Assembly (NCBI GenBank): GCA_012523405.1
Contig: JAAYIN010000003.1
Coordinates: 44,508 to 108,507 of the forward strand
Reading direction: 5' to 3'
Length of the DNA: 64,000 nucleotides
From: Clostridiales bacterium
Lineage (GTDB): Bacteria; Bacillota; Clostridia; Christensenellales; Aristaeellaceae
Under the pieces are notes generated by a model. That model worked only from the letters and a program-made list of their open reading frames with translations. It did no database searches and had not been told where the DNA came from. This document shows, piece by piece, positions 54,573 to 63,751 of this stretch. Numbering within the stretch: position 1 is the first letter of the stretch; the number at the start of each line of letters is the position of its first letter. A program made the translations under genes and the position numbers.

Positions 54573-55340
54573 ATGATGAAAAGAGAATTTCCGATACTTG
54601 AGTTTGATACAGATAAAAACGCATTGATAAATCCTGACATGAAGCATCAAAAAATGGACATAGCTGAGAATGCGGTTTTATGTTTTTTTGGTGATGCAAT
54701 TGATAAACTAAAAGAAGAATTGCCCTTCACTGTTGTTTATACACTCAAATTCGAAACGTATTATTATCCTGTTTATGAATTTCAATACCATAGTGAGCGG
54801 ATTGTCGTTGTTCATATGTCCGTTGGAGCTCCGATTGCAGCGGGCATCATTGATAAGCTAAATGCGTTAGGGTGCAGAAAATTTATAGCATGCGGCGGCT
54901 GCGGTGTGCTGGTTAATGATCTGCCTGTAGGTGATCTGCTCATTCCCGTTTCAGCGATACGTGACGAAGGCACTTCCTATCATTACTTAGAGCCATCCAG
55001 AGAAGTACATGCAAATAAGCATGCGATTCATTGCCTTGAAAACACATTGACCAGTCAAGGATTTCGCTATACAAAAGTAAAAACATGGACTACGGATGCA
55101 AGTTTCAGAGAAACGAAGGAAAAGATCCGCTTTCGAAAGGAAGAGGGCTGCTGCACTGTAGAAATGGAAGCTTCTGCTATGATGGCAGTTGCTGAATTCC
55201 GCAATGTTATTTTCGGGCAAATTCTGTATTCCGGCGACGATTTAAGCGGTACCAGCTGGGATAAAAGGGAACAGTATTCAAGGGAGAGCATCAGAGAAGC
55301 AGTGCTTACCCTTGCCATGGATTGCTGCCTTGCTCTGTAA
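54573..55340 (+). CDS. Nucleoside phosphorylase family protein
   Basis: 255 residues behind AAGGTGTG. PNP_UDP_1 fold: 'VVVHMSVGAPIAAGIIDKLNALGCRKFIACGGCGVL', 'GDLLIPVSAIRDEGTSYHYLEP', 'VKTWTTDASFRETKEKIRF' and the base/ribose motif 'CCTVEMEASAMMAVAEF'. Likely uridine or purine nucleoside phosphorolysis in salvage; exact base preference cannot be read. Forms an operon with the LysR gene before it. Confidence 0.88.
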   Translation: MMKREFPILEFDTDKNALINPDMKHQKMDIAENAVLCFFGDAIDKLKEELPFTVVYTLKFETYYYPVYEFQYHSERIVVVHMSVGAPIAAGIIDKLNALGCRKFIACGGCGVLVNDLPVGDLLIPVSAIRDEGTSYHYLEPSREVHANKHAIHCLENTLTSQGFRYTKVKTWTTDASFRETKEKIRFRKEEGCCTVEMEASAMMAVAEFRNVIFGQILYSGDDLSGTSWDKREQYSRESIREAVLTLAMDCCLAL

Positions 55341-55417
55341 ACCTCTAGCAACGCTTAAATCACATCATTAGCTTGCCTTGTTGTATCGCAAGCGTAATGC
55401 GATTTAGCTACATCACT

Positions 55418-55440
55418 CCTGATTTTTAGATCAGGCGTTT
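55418..55440 (+). terminator. Weak hairpin after the nucleoside phosphorylase gene
   Basis: CCTGAT (55418-55423) pairs with ATCAGG (55430-55435), followed by CGTTTCATATTT. Lies between convergent genes; a weak terminator at best. Confidence 0.4.
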
Positions 55441-55489
55441 CATATTTGCATTCTGCATATCCAGCGCAGTATGAGGCTGCCGATTGTCT

Positions 55490-56371
55490 CTACTCGTCAA
55501 AATCCGCCTGTATCCGAGAAAGAAACAGCTCGCATGCAGGAGAAAACACTTGGTATTTCTTCCACATAAGGTTTACACTCGCCTCCAAACGCGGTGCGAA
55601 GGGTCTAAAGCATATGCCGCTGTGATCCTGTACATTAACCAAATGATCCAGACACAACGCGCAGCCCAACCCTTGCTCTACCATCAATGCCGCGTTATAG
55701 ACAAGATTGTAGGTAGCAACAATGGTTAGCTGCGTTGCGTCCATACCAAGCCAACCTGAAATGGTGTTAGTAAGAATAGATTGACGGGATACGAGCAGCG
55801 GCAAGCCCCACATGTCTTTGGGCGAGATGCTCGTTTTTTCGCTGAGGGGATGTGTAGTTGGTATCAAAAGCCCCCACACATCTTTACCCGGAATTTGTAT
55901 ATAGTCATATTTATGGATCGGGGCAGGTTCAATCATCACCCCGAAGTCAAGCAATCCTTTTTCCAATCGATCCCCCACGTCATCTGCATTGCCGCTGAAC
56001 AAATGATAGTGAATGCCCGGATATTCTCGCTGCAACGCGACAGCTACGCGGGCAATACGCCTCATGATATGCGTTTCGCCGCTGCCAATGTAGATATCAC
56101 CGCCAATATCCTGCTCTTGCTCTGAGAGCTCCCCTACGGTCTTGTCCATCAATTCAATCATTTCTTCTGCACGCTTACGCATATGCATGCCTTCTCTTGT
56201 CAATGTAACGCTGCGGCTGCCGCGAACAAGAAGCGTTACGCCTAGTTCGTTTTCCATATCCTTGATTTGGCGCGACAGGGTTGGTTGACTTAGATGAAGC
56301 ACTCCAGCAGCTCTTGAAAAGCTCTCTTCACGCGCAACCGCTAAAAAATATTTAAGAACGCGGATTTCCAT
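55490..56371 (-). CDS. LysR family transcriptional regulator
   Basis: 293 residues; start at 56371 (MEIRVLKYFLAVAREESF) follows AGAGGTG. Helix-turn-helix 'SFSRAAGVLHLSQPTLSRQIKDMENELG', effector domain 'GDIYIGSGETHIMRRIARVAV'. Divergent from the operon of small Cys protein, aldo/keto reductase and MATE exporter, which it likely regulates. This LysR/reductase pairing is common in gut Clostridia. Confidence 0.93.
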   Translation of the reverse strand: MEIRVLKYFLAVAREESFSRAAGVLHLSQPTLSRQIKDMENELGVTLLVRGSRSVTLTREGMHMRKRAEEMIELMDKTVGELSEQEQDIGGDIYIGSGETHIMRRIARVAVALQREYPGIHYHLFSGNADDVGDRLEKGLLDFGVMIEPAPIHKYDYIQIPGKDVWGLLIPTTHPLSEKTSISPKDMWGLPLLVSRQSILTNTISGWLGMDATQLTIVATYNLVYNAALMVEQGLGCALCLDHLVNVQDHSGICFRPFAPRLEASVNLMWKKYQVFSPACELFLSRIQADFDE

Positions 56372-56511
56372 GGCAGTATTCACCTCTTTGATCAGATACT
56401 TCATTTTAGCACATGCTCCAATGCCTGTAAAGCATACATATCCATACAAAAGAACAATTGGACATATTACAGCTGTGGATGCATACTAGAAGCTGCGAGG
56501 TGATAAATAAA

Positions 56512-56769
56512 ATGAGTAATCAGAATCAACCCGACAAACATGTACTGCAAAATCTAACCGATGCCGGGTGTGATGAATTGGCTGTACAACGCTATTGTCA
56601 CTTTGAATGCTGCGCTGAAAATCAACAATCCGACCGCAAGGCACAAATCAAGATTTTAAGAGAGCACCGTAAGTGTTTGCTTGAATCGCTTCGTACCGTT
56701 CAAAGAGAATTGGAATGCTTAGATTACCTTATATATAAGCTAAAAAACGAACCCGACACTGAAAAATAA
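56512..56769 (+). CDS. Small Cys-containing helical protein of unknown function
   Basis: 85 residues; start at 56512 (MSNQNQPDKHVLQNLTDAG) follows GCGAGGTG. Almost all helical by composition: 'VLQNLTDAGCDELAVQRYCHFE', 'KAQIKILREHRKCLLESLRTVQRELECLDYLIYKL', with five cysteines spread over the chain (two adjacent). The C-terminal helix resembles the tail of MerR-type regulators, but no DNA-binding motif is present. First in an operon with the ferredoxin-type aldo/keto reductase, 47 bases downstream. Function unknown. Confidence 0.8.
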   Translation: MSNQNQPDKHVLQNLTDAGCDELAVQRYCHFECCAENQQSDRKAQIKILREHRKCLLESLRTVQRELECLDYLIYKLKNEPDTEK

Positions 56770-56816
56770 ACAATGAGATTAGCACGTGCTCGCTTAGGAG
56801 CAGAAAGGAAGTTGTT

Positions 56817-57932
56817 ATGCAATATAAAGAATTTAAGGACGGTATCAAGCTTTCCAGACTAGGGATGGGCAATATGCGATTACCTATCGTTGATGGGGAT
56901 TATGCGCAGATCGATTATGAAAAAGCCAAGAAGATTGTAGATTGCTGTATAGACAGTGGCATCAATTATTACGATACCGCCTATATTTATCACGGCGGAC
57001 AGTCGGAGTGTTTTCTGGGCAAGGCATTGTCTCGCTATCCACGAGACAGCTATTATGTGGCTGATAAATTTAACATGATGGCTAATCCAGATTTCAAGGC
57101 GCAATTCGCCGAGCAATTGGAAAGGCTCCAAATGGATGTTATTGATTTTTATCTTCTCCACGGCACAGATGACGCAAGTCTCCAGTCAACGCTGGACAGC
57201 GGTTGTATCGCCTATTTTGATGAGATGAAAAAGCAGGGTAAAATCCGTTATTTTGGTTTTTCCTATCATGGCAGTCCTGCTTTGCTCCCCCAAATGCTTA
57301 ACGCCTACCCATGGGATTTTGTACAGATTCAGCTCAACTACTACGACTGGTATTTTGGCGATGCCAAACCACTTTATGAGATGCTGGCAGAGGCAAATAT
57401 TCCTGTGCTGGTCATGGAACCCGTACACGGAGGATTGCTAGCCAATTTGACGGACGAAGCTGCGAAGCCTTTGAAGGAATTGGCACCTGACAAGTCACTT
57501 GCCTCATGGGCTATGCGCTGGGTGATTGATCTTGATAACGTCCATGTTGTATTAAGCGGTATGTCAGAGACTGCGCAGGTCGAGGATAATCTCAGCACAT
57601 TTGATGAAGCGCTTCCACTATCCAGTGAGGATCATACGCGAATCCTTGAAGCTGCACAGAAACAACATGCAGCGGTTGCTGTCGCATGCACAAGCTGCCG
57701 ATACTGCTGTCCCGACTGTCCCATGGGCTTGGATATTCCCTTTCTAATCAAATCATATAACGATGCAAAAATCGGCGGAACATGGCGACTGGGCAGCTTG
57801 ATGGCAATCGAAAAAGAGCAGTGGCCCTCTGCATGCATTGGCTGCGGCGAATGCATGGCGCATTGCCCGCAAAGCTTTGACATTCCTGAAATCATGAGCG
57901 AGATGACGGAAATGATGAAGACAATGGAGTAA
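56817..57932 (+). CDS. Aldo/keto reductase with C-terminal 4Fe-4S ferredoxin domain
   Basis: 371 residues behind GAAAGGAAG. Aldo/keto reductase barrel at about 1-270: 'LSRLGMGNMRLP', 'GINYYDTAYIYHGGQSECFLGKAL' (catalytic Asp/Tyr), 'DFYLLHGTDDASLQST', 'GKIRYFGFSYHG'. Two cluster motifs follow: 'CTSCRYCCPDCP' and 'CIGCGECMAHCP'. This form is common in anaerobes and probably takes electrons from iron-sulfur carriers. Aldehyde or ketone substrate unknown. Confidence 0.94.
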   Translation: MQYKEFKDGIKLSRLGMGNMRLPIVDGDYAQIDYEKAKKIVDCCIDSGINYYDTAYIYHGGQSECFLGKALSRYPRDSYYVADKFNMMANPDFKAQFAEQLERLQMDVIDFYLLHGTDDASLQSTLDSGCIAYFDEMKKQGKIRYFGFSYHGSPALLPQMLNAYPWDFVQIQLNYYDWYFGDAKPLYEMLAEANIPVLVMEPVHGGLLANLTDEAAKPLKELAPDKSLASWAMRWVIDLDNVHVVLSGMSETAQVEDNLSTFDEALPLSSEDHTRILEAAQKQHAAVAVACTSCRYCCPDCPMGLDIPFLIKSYNDAKIGGTWRLGSLMAIEKEQWPSACIGCGECMAHCPQSFDIPEIMSEMTEMMKTME

Positions 57933-57973
57933 AGAACTGATATCCAAGGATTATCAGATGGAGGTTATACATA

Positions 57974-59389
57974 TTGACCACTGTTCATTATGAAAATCAA
58001 ATGGGAACGCAGCCCATCCCAAAATTACTATTGAAAAACTCTCTGCCATTGATGCTCTCTCTTTTTACATGTTCGCTTTACAATGTAGTGGATAGCATCT
58101 TTGTATCCCATCTGTCAGAAGGCGCACTAACAGCGCTATCTTTGGCAGCACCTGTTCAATCGTTGATGTCTGCACTGGGCTGCGGCATTGCCGTTGGTCT
58201 TAACGCCGCCATATCCAAGGCAATGGGCGAAAAGAATCAGAAGAAAGTTCGTGAGATAGCCTCTGCATCGATGGTGCTTGCTATTCTGGCATGGATGCTC
58301 ATTGTGCTTGCTTGTTTGATTGGTATGAAACCATATTTCGCATGGCAAGCATCAGGAAACATACAAATATATAATGACGGAATCGCTTACTTGCGCATTT
58401 GCATGTTGGTTTCACTCGGACAAATGGTGCAATGGGTGTTCGATCGCTTTTTGATCGCAACGGGACGCTCATCGCTCTTTCTCGTCACCCTATCAACCGC
58501 ATCTGTTGTTAACCTAATTCTTGACCCTATATTGATTTTCGGTTACTTGGGTTTTCCTGCAATGGGTACGGCTGGCGCAGCATGGGCTACTGTTATTGGA
58601 CAATGCTGCGGTGCCGTCATGGGCATCATCGTCAATCTCAAATGGAATCCTGAAATTCCAATTCTCTTTACATTACGTGTGAAGGGTAACTGCATAGCCG
58701 ACATTCTTCGCGTCGGTGTACCCACTGCCATCATGCAGGGCATTGTAGCCTGCACGGGCATTATCATGAATACCATACTGCAAGCGTTTTCTTCGACTGC
58801 TATTGCTATCATGGGTGTATGCCACCGATTGCAATCGCTTGCCACCATCCCAGTTCACGGCATTAACAATGCGCTCATCCCCATTATTGCATATAACTAC
58901 GGGGCAAAGCACCGCACGCGTATTAACCAGAGTATTCGCTGCGCTATGATTGGCTCATTTGCCATCATGGGTGTAGTCCTGCTATTGTTATTGTGCTTAC
59001 CTGCGCAGATTTTGCAGCTGTTTGATGCATCTGAGTATTTGCTGGCACTCGGAATCCCAGCGATTCGTCTGCTTGCAGTCAGCTATTTTCTATCCGTATT
59101 TGGTTTGGTATGCGGAACGGTTTTCCAATCGCTTGGAAAAGGCGATTTCACCTTGTATTTGACACTGCTGCGGCAGGTCGTGCTGCCGCTTGGATTAGCA
59201 TTGATCTTTCGCAGGAGCGGCAACCTGTCGATGATCTGGGTTGCCTTTATCCTAGCAGAGGTGTTGTCAGCACCTTTTGCAGCGCTGCTCATGCAGCGTA
59301 TACGACGCCGTATCCTGTTGCCGCTTGATGAAGACACCACTGCTGATACGCTTACGGCAAGCATGACAAGCCGTACTGAATCAGAGTAG
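57974..59389 (+). CDS. MATE family antiporter
   Basis: 471 residues starting with TTG 57974 after GGAGG. About 12 membrane segments; 'NSLPLMLSLFTCSLYNVVDSIFVSHLSEGALTALSLAAPVQ' region and 'GCGIAVGLNAAISKAMGEKNQKKV' are typical of the family. Forms an operon with the aldo/keto reductase, suggesting export of a reactive or toxic compound that the reductase also handles (inference). Only about 38% distant-looking to the MATE at 18826; they appear to be different branches by eye. Confidence 0.92.
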   Translation: MTTVHYENQMGTQPIPKLLLKNSLPLMLSLFTCSLYNVVDSIFVSHLSEGALTALSLAAPVQSLMSALGCGIAVGLNAAISKAMGEKNQKKVREIASASMVLAILAWMLIVLACLIGMKPYFAWQASGNIQIYNDGIAYLRICMLVSLGQMVQWVFDRFLIATGRSSLFLVTLSTASVVNLILDPILIFGYLGFPAMGTAGAAWATVIGQCCGAVMGIIVNLKWNPEIPILFTLRVKGNCIADILRVGVPTAIMQGIVACTGIIMNTILQAFSSTAIAIMGVCHRLQSLATIPVHGINNALIPIIAYNYGAKHRTRINQSIRCAMIGSFAIMGVVLLLLLCLPAQILQLFDASEYLLALGIPAIRLLAVSYFLSVFGLVCGTVFQSLGKGDFTLYLTLLRQVVLPLGLALIFRRSGNLSMIWVAFILAEVLSAPFAALLMQRIRRRILLPLDEDTTADTLTASMTSRTESE

Positions 59390-59417
59390 CGTGATGATAG
59401 TATTCGCTTTTTATCGC

Positions 59418-59438
59418 TTTGTTGGCTTCCAAACAAAG
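59418..59438 (+). terminator. Small hairpin after the MATE gene
   Basis: CTTTGTT and AACAAAG form a 7-bp inverted repeat about 30 bases after the stop, with no T run. A weak terminator candidate between convergent units. Confidence 0.35.
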
Positions 59439-59470
59439 GAAACATTAATGAACTGAATAGTACATCTTGG

Positions 59471-60030
59471 CTAATCTAGTTGATGAAGCTTATGATCTTC
59501 ATAGCCATCAACTCGCATCATTCGGACAACGACGCGTTCACGACCGTTATACGTACAGGTAAATAAGGTCAGGTCCCATTGACTACTTCTTCCACATCAT
59601 AGGGTCCGACAACCTTCGTCATGTCCACTGTGTAGGAGTGAATAACGTCTTCCGCATCAATAAATTGTACGGGATCGCCTTTCTTTAGCTCACTAAGCGC
59701 CGGAAGCGACATCTCGATAGTGGGCATTTCTAAGTATCCTACATATTCATTACCATCAATCAGCATGGTTTTCATTTTTTCTTCTGGCTGCAATGCGGCA
59801 ATTATTACAGGTTCGGGAGTCATTTGAGCCGTTGAAGTTATAGCTTCCGATACATATTGCTAAGACGTCGTTTGCTCTTGCTTAATCATGCTTAGCAGTT
59901 TAGGCAAGAGGATTTCTTTTGCCATAAGTGCTGATTTCTCTTCTTGTTGGTTTGAAAACAGGAGAAGTCCTGCTGCACAAACAAGCAGGACTCCCAAAAG
60001 AATTATAAAAACCCCGAATTTCTTAACCAT
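59471..60030 (-). pseudogene. Sortase relic (nonsense, internal deletion, frameshift)
   Basis: Begins at ATG 60030 after ATAGGAG with a membrane anchor (KKFGVFIILLGVLLVCAAGLL). An in-frame TAG at 59860-59862 interrupts it; the same frame then continues with 'IDGNEYVGYLEMPTIEMSLP', the sortase start of the beta-barrel. Near 59690 it jumps directly to 'LKKGDPVQFIDAEDVIHSYTV', so about 40 residues with the catalytic His ('GHNY' region) are gone. At about 59577 the frame ends in TGA, but another frame carries 'DLTLFTCTYNGRERVVVR' with the catalytic Cys (codon 59555-59557) and Arg, to a stop at 59471. It cannot make active enzyme. Confidence 0.85.
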
Positions 60031-60295
60031 TGTTTTTTCTCCTATAAAACGCCATAGCCCAACCAATGGCAAATAAAAGCAAACTACCTAGCCCCATGGC
60101 CAGCATAGGCCAGCGCATTAATCCTGTTTGCGTGAGTTTTCGGGGTGTATTTGTGGGAGGTGCAGGTGTTGGCGTTATACCTGATTGATGGGTTATCCCA
60201 TGAGGCGGCGTTTCTGTGATGACTGCTGGAGGTTCTGTTTTTGGTTTTGCAGTGATCACATAGCTCCAATCATTCCAGTGAGCGGGAATTGGCAA
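60023..60295 (-). pseudogene. C-terminal remnant of a sortase-anchored surface protein
   Basis: Ninety residues: a short domain end ('HWNDWSYVITAKPK'), a Pro/Thr-rich spacer, and a cell-wall sorting signal 'RKLTQTG' followed by a hydrophobic segment and 'FYRRKNN'. The motif is LTQTG rather than LPxTG, a form seen with this sortase type. There is no signal peptide and no ribosome site; the N-terminal part of the protein is missing. Its stop overlaps the sortase start, as in an intact operon. Confidence 0.7.
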
Positions 60296-60332
60296 CCCAT
60301 GCGGCTACCGATTCCCTTATTATGATAGTGAG

Positions 60333-61621
60333 TTAACGCTGTGATGCTTTGCGATTACGAATGATCAACAATGTAACAGCAGTAACCCTGCAACGTAGAA
60401 CACTGTGGTACCGATGCCGCCTGTTTCAGGTAGTTTGGAACCTGAGTTATTGAAAACATAAGATATTTTTGTGAGAATGGTATCATCCTTGGCTATCTCA
60501 ATTGGAATTGGATCGGCAAGAACTTTGTATCCTTCAGGGGCTTTAGTTTCAACCAATTTATAGAATCCAACATCAAGACCGTCGATAGTGATATTGCCGT
60601 CAGAGTGGGTATACATCGTGGTTGCTAAAGCACTAGTAACGAGCTCGTCATCAGCAATAACGGAGGGTGAGGTTGTTTTGACTTGATACTTGCCAGAGGC
60701 ACCTGTTAGTTCAATTGGTCTATTGTCTTCAGTATAAAGCTTGAATTGAGCGCCTGGTAGTCGACTAGCATTGTATAGTTCAAGTAGTTTTACATCAGCT
60801 TCAGTCCTAGCGTCTACAGCCTTAGCATTAGCAGCCTCAATTGCAGCAATCAGTGCTACATCAGTAGTAATTGATGCATCGATCGTATTTGCTTTTTGCA
60901 AGATAGCACTATCAATCTTAATAATGCCCATGGCATATCTATAAGTTTTGGTATCGTCTTTCAAGGGTTCGTCAAGCTTAGTATCATCATGATACCAATC
61001 CAGCGTGACATCATTGGGGTTTCCTTCAGAACCAACTACAGCGTTCACATTCAATGTGGCTGAACACATTATTTTATAAGGCACATTGGCTTCATACAAA
61101 TAATTATCTTCATCGCTAAGCATTGGAATGCCAATTGTGATAACAGTCTTCCCCTCACCGTCTATAGTAGATCCTTCAGTGTAATTGGAAATTACACTTC
61201 CATCTATTTCAACTATAATGTTATCGGAGAAGCTAAGACCCTTACTCATTGTATCTGTGAAAACATACTTTGTGATTACCTTACCCTTTGCACTTAAACG
61301 TGAGAGATAACCAACAAGCTCAAACGGAATTTCATCACCAATACTCGCATCGGTTTCTTTGGGTGTCTCATCACCATCAAGTATGTTTTTTTCTAGTGTG
61401 GGTTTCTGCGTCTTATTATATATCACTGCATCTGGATCGGTTGTGGTCAATGAACATAGTAAATCAACACCATCTTTAGCAGGCGGTACTACTAGGTAAT
61501 AACCTAACGGCAGACCTTTAATTTACAAATCTCCCATTGCTTCCGCTATGTCCACAGTTACTTCTTTGTCTGAAGCAACTCCATTTGCAGCATTAGCAGC
61601 ATATTGTGTAGCTGCTGCCAT
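60333..61621 (-). pseudogene. Isopeptide-forming backbone pilin relic with LPETG
   Basis: Recognisable pilin: 'VDIAEAMGDL', 'IKGLPLGYYLVVPP', 'YNKTQKPTLEKNI' (pilin/isopeptide Lys region), a second SpaA-type domain 'LPGAQFKLYTEDN' with E-box 'YKLVETKAPEGYK', and LPETG at 60419-60433. The signal peptide and N-terminal domain are missing: the frame begins inside the fused remnant of the upstream gene near 61621. In-frame TAA at 61523-61525. At the C-terminus the frame stops (60365) before the charged tail; 'VTLLIIRNRKASQR' follows in another frame, ending at 60333. A 361-residue open stretch remains, but without export signal. Confidence 0.85.
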
Positions 61622-62546
61622 ACCATGCTCCATAACGAGTATAGCCTTTCGTCTATCCAGCGCGTGTTCCTTCTAGAATCACTTCAAAGTTGAGTGTGCT
61701 TTCATGGCAACCTATCTGTGTTTCCGCAATTGCGACCAGATCTTTGCCCAACACATCTGATGATTTCACTTTGTTTATGGTTTGTTCCCATTGAGATGCA
61801 TGTTCAAGATCAGCATTAGGATCTGAAACAAGTAATGACAGCGGGTCTTCAGTTAGCTCCTCAGAGGGTTCCTCTGTGGGTTCCCCAGTTGGAGTTTCGG
61901 TCGGTTCCTCAGTTGATGTCTCTATAGGTTCATCGGTCAGAGTTTCAGTCGGTTCTAGTGTATCAGTGACGCTCAAAGTTGGGTCTTCAGTTGGCGTAGG
62001 CAACGCTGTATTTGTAGTATTTATTGATTTAAAACAACCTTCACCATGCTGACGTTTCTCCACTTGACAAACAAGAACAAATTCCAGACATTGTTCGTCA
62101 TGATAATGCTCTTGCGGTACTTGGCTACAAATCAATGTCTGTTGGGATTGATAGCATTGATCAGTATGAACATGCGGCTCTTCTATTAAGATACAGATCA
62201 ATTCTTCTACAGTGATCTGACATTCGTCAGTATGCATATGTTCATGTTCTTATATTTGCTGATTGCATACCAGTATTTCTTTGTCTTCATCACATGCACT
62301 ATCATGCGTGTGATTGTTGGCTTCATCGAGTCCGCAAATAGTCTTATGTTCATAACAGACATCGCCATGAATGTGCTCCTCTATACCACAAATCGGCTCC
62401 GCCGATAGGGTTGCGGCTGGTTGGATAACGAGAGCAAATGCCAGCATTGTTACAAAAACTGATAGCAAAGCTAATAGCGCAACAAATGCGTTGCGCTTTG
62501 AGTTATTGTTTCCAAGTGAAGTAAACCTATCTGTGAATTTAAGCAT
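61617..62546 (-). pseudogene. Large cell-surface protein relic (Cys/His repeats, Pro/Thr/Glu linker, CHAP-like start)
   Basis: Starts at ATG 62546 after AAAGGATGAG. Signal peptide/anchor (VALLALLSVFVTMLAFALV), then repeats of the 'CGIEEHIHGDVCYEHKTICGLDE' kind with regularly spaced Cys and His, continuing after an in-frame TAA (62250-62252) with 'MHTDECQITVEELIC'. A Pro/Thr/Glu-rich linker (about 61840-61960) follows, then 'VAIAETQIGCHESTLNFEVI', in-frame TAG (61653-61655), 'TKGYTRYGAWYG', the start of the amidase/CHAP-like domain of clostridial surface proteins. The rest is missing: it joins pilin sequence at about 61620. Confidence 0.8.
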
Positions 62547-62561
62547 GTTCTCATCCTTTAA

Positions 62562-63165
62562 TTATTCTTGACTATTAAAAAACAATGAAATTCTATTCAA
62601 AGGCCAAATTCTTATGAGTATTCGACCGGCAATATTGTCTTCATTGATACATCAAATTTCTGTACTTCAACTATCAATCGATGTAGATCGATGATCTCCT
62701 AGTACAAAAACGGAATGCTCAGGCACTTGAAATGGATAGGTAATATCGCTGATACCCGCGCTATGTGCGAAGACATAGGGTTCTGTGATCTCAATTGAGT
62801 TAACTGTGACGTAACCCTCATCATCCATGCTAACCCAATCGCCTTCCTTAGCGATAATTCGTTTGAGTATCATACTTCTATGATGATTGAAACCAATTAC
62901 CTGCGCCTTTTCATACGTGCTACTCGCAACACCAATGACAACATCTCCCTTTTGCAGCGTTGGTTCCATACTATCACCTGTAACCCACATCACAGGAAGA
63001 AAGAACGTTGCCACTAGTAGCATTACAGCTGCAACAGCTATCAGCACAACGAATATTGTACTGAATATTTTTTCTCCGCTCTCCCTTTCGAGCCAAACGC
63101 TTGCGTTCTATTTGAATCGCCTCAATGGACAGCATGATCAATTGGATGTCTTTTTCTTTTACCAT
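62562..63165 (-). pseudogene. Signal peptidase I relic
   Basis: N-terminal basic helix from 63165 ('IEAIQIERKRLARKGERR'), then a shift of frame at an A6 run (63068-63073) into 'KIFSTIFVVLIAVAAVMLLVATFFLP'. Catalytic Ser in 'GDSMEPTLQKGDVV' and Lys in 'MILKRIIAKEGDWV' remain. After 'VFVLGDHRSTSIDS' two in-frame TGA codons (62667-62669 and 62652-62654) precede the normal end 'INEDNIAGRILIRIWPLNR' with stop at 62562. This type of signal peptidase is a usual part of clostridial pilus loci. Confidence 0.85.
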
Positions 63166-63286
63166 TTCATTTATCTCTGCTTCTTTTTTGCAGCACTCAT
63201 TAGCGTATATCTTGAAATACTATATACGCATCCACTGTATGTGATCATATGATCCATTAGTACAAAATTACATTTATTTATCGTGC

Positions 63287-63751
63287 TTACATACTTGATT
63301 GATTGTCAGATACATTATCTGAAGGCGCTTGAGATGGCTCCAATGACTTTTTCACATAAGCGTCTGCTGTTTTTTGAGCATGATGAAAAATTTTAGCAAG
63401 TCCAACAAGTGCTTCTTCGGCTGAATTCGGAGTTGTTGATGGTTCACAAGCCGAGAGCAGCAGATGGTTTTCTTCTTCTTCTTCAATCTGCTTTGTCAAT
63501 ACGCCTATCTGTTCATCCTTTTGCTGCAATTGCTGATGTAAAGAAGCAACTGTTGTCGTGATGAGGTGCTTAAACTCCTTTGCAAGAGCATTTTGCCTGT
63601 TGTGTAATTCATTAATGCTTTGATTCTTTAGTTCAAGTTGTTGCTCCATCTTCGCCCTGTCTTTGACATATTTTTTCTATTGTAAGCGCAATGCGAAAAC
63701 AAGCTCAACTAAGTCAGATCTATTTAGATGCTTCATTTCTTGGTGTGACAT
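63287..63751 (-). pseudogene. Coiled-coil pilus-locus protein relic
   Basis: From ATG 63751 (MSHQEMKHLNRSDLVELVF) with in-frame TAG at 63677-63679 after 'ALRLQ'; the frame continues 'KKYVKDRAKMEQQLELKNQS', a long coiled coil and 'SAEEALVGLAKIFHHAQKTADAYV'. This matches the pattern of a small protein often found at the head of sortase/signal peptidase loci in gut Clostridia, sometimes labelled DNA repair protein without evidence. An internal ATG at 63649 leaves 120 open codons, but the start at 63751 has the expected N-terminus. Confidence 0.72.

Noticed and set aside
61840..61960. Repetitive sequence that could suggest a short-repeat array
   Set aside because: It encodes a Pro/Thr/Glu-rich linker of the decayed surface protein; units are irregular and there are no spacers as in CRISPR.
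59471..63751. Stop-codon recoding as explanation for the in-frame stops
   Set aside because: TAA, TAG and TGA all occur, along with frameshifts and deletions, while the other 59 kb use all three as normal stops.
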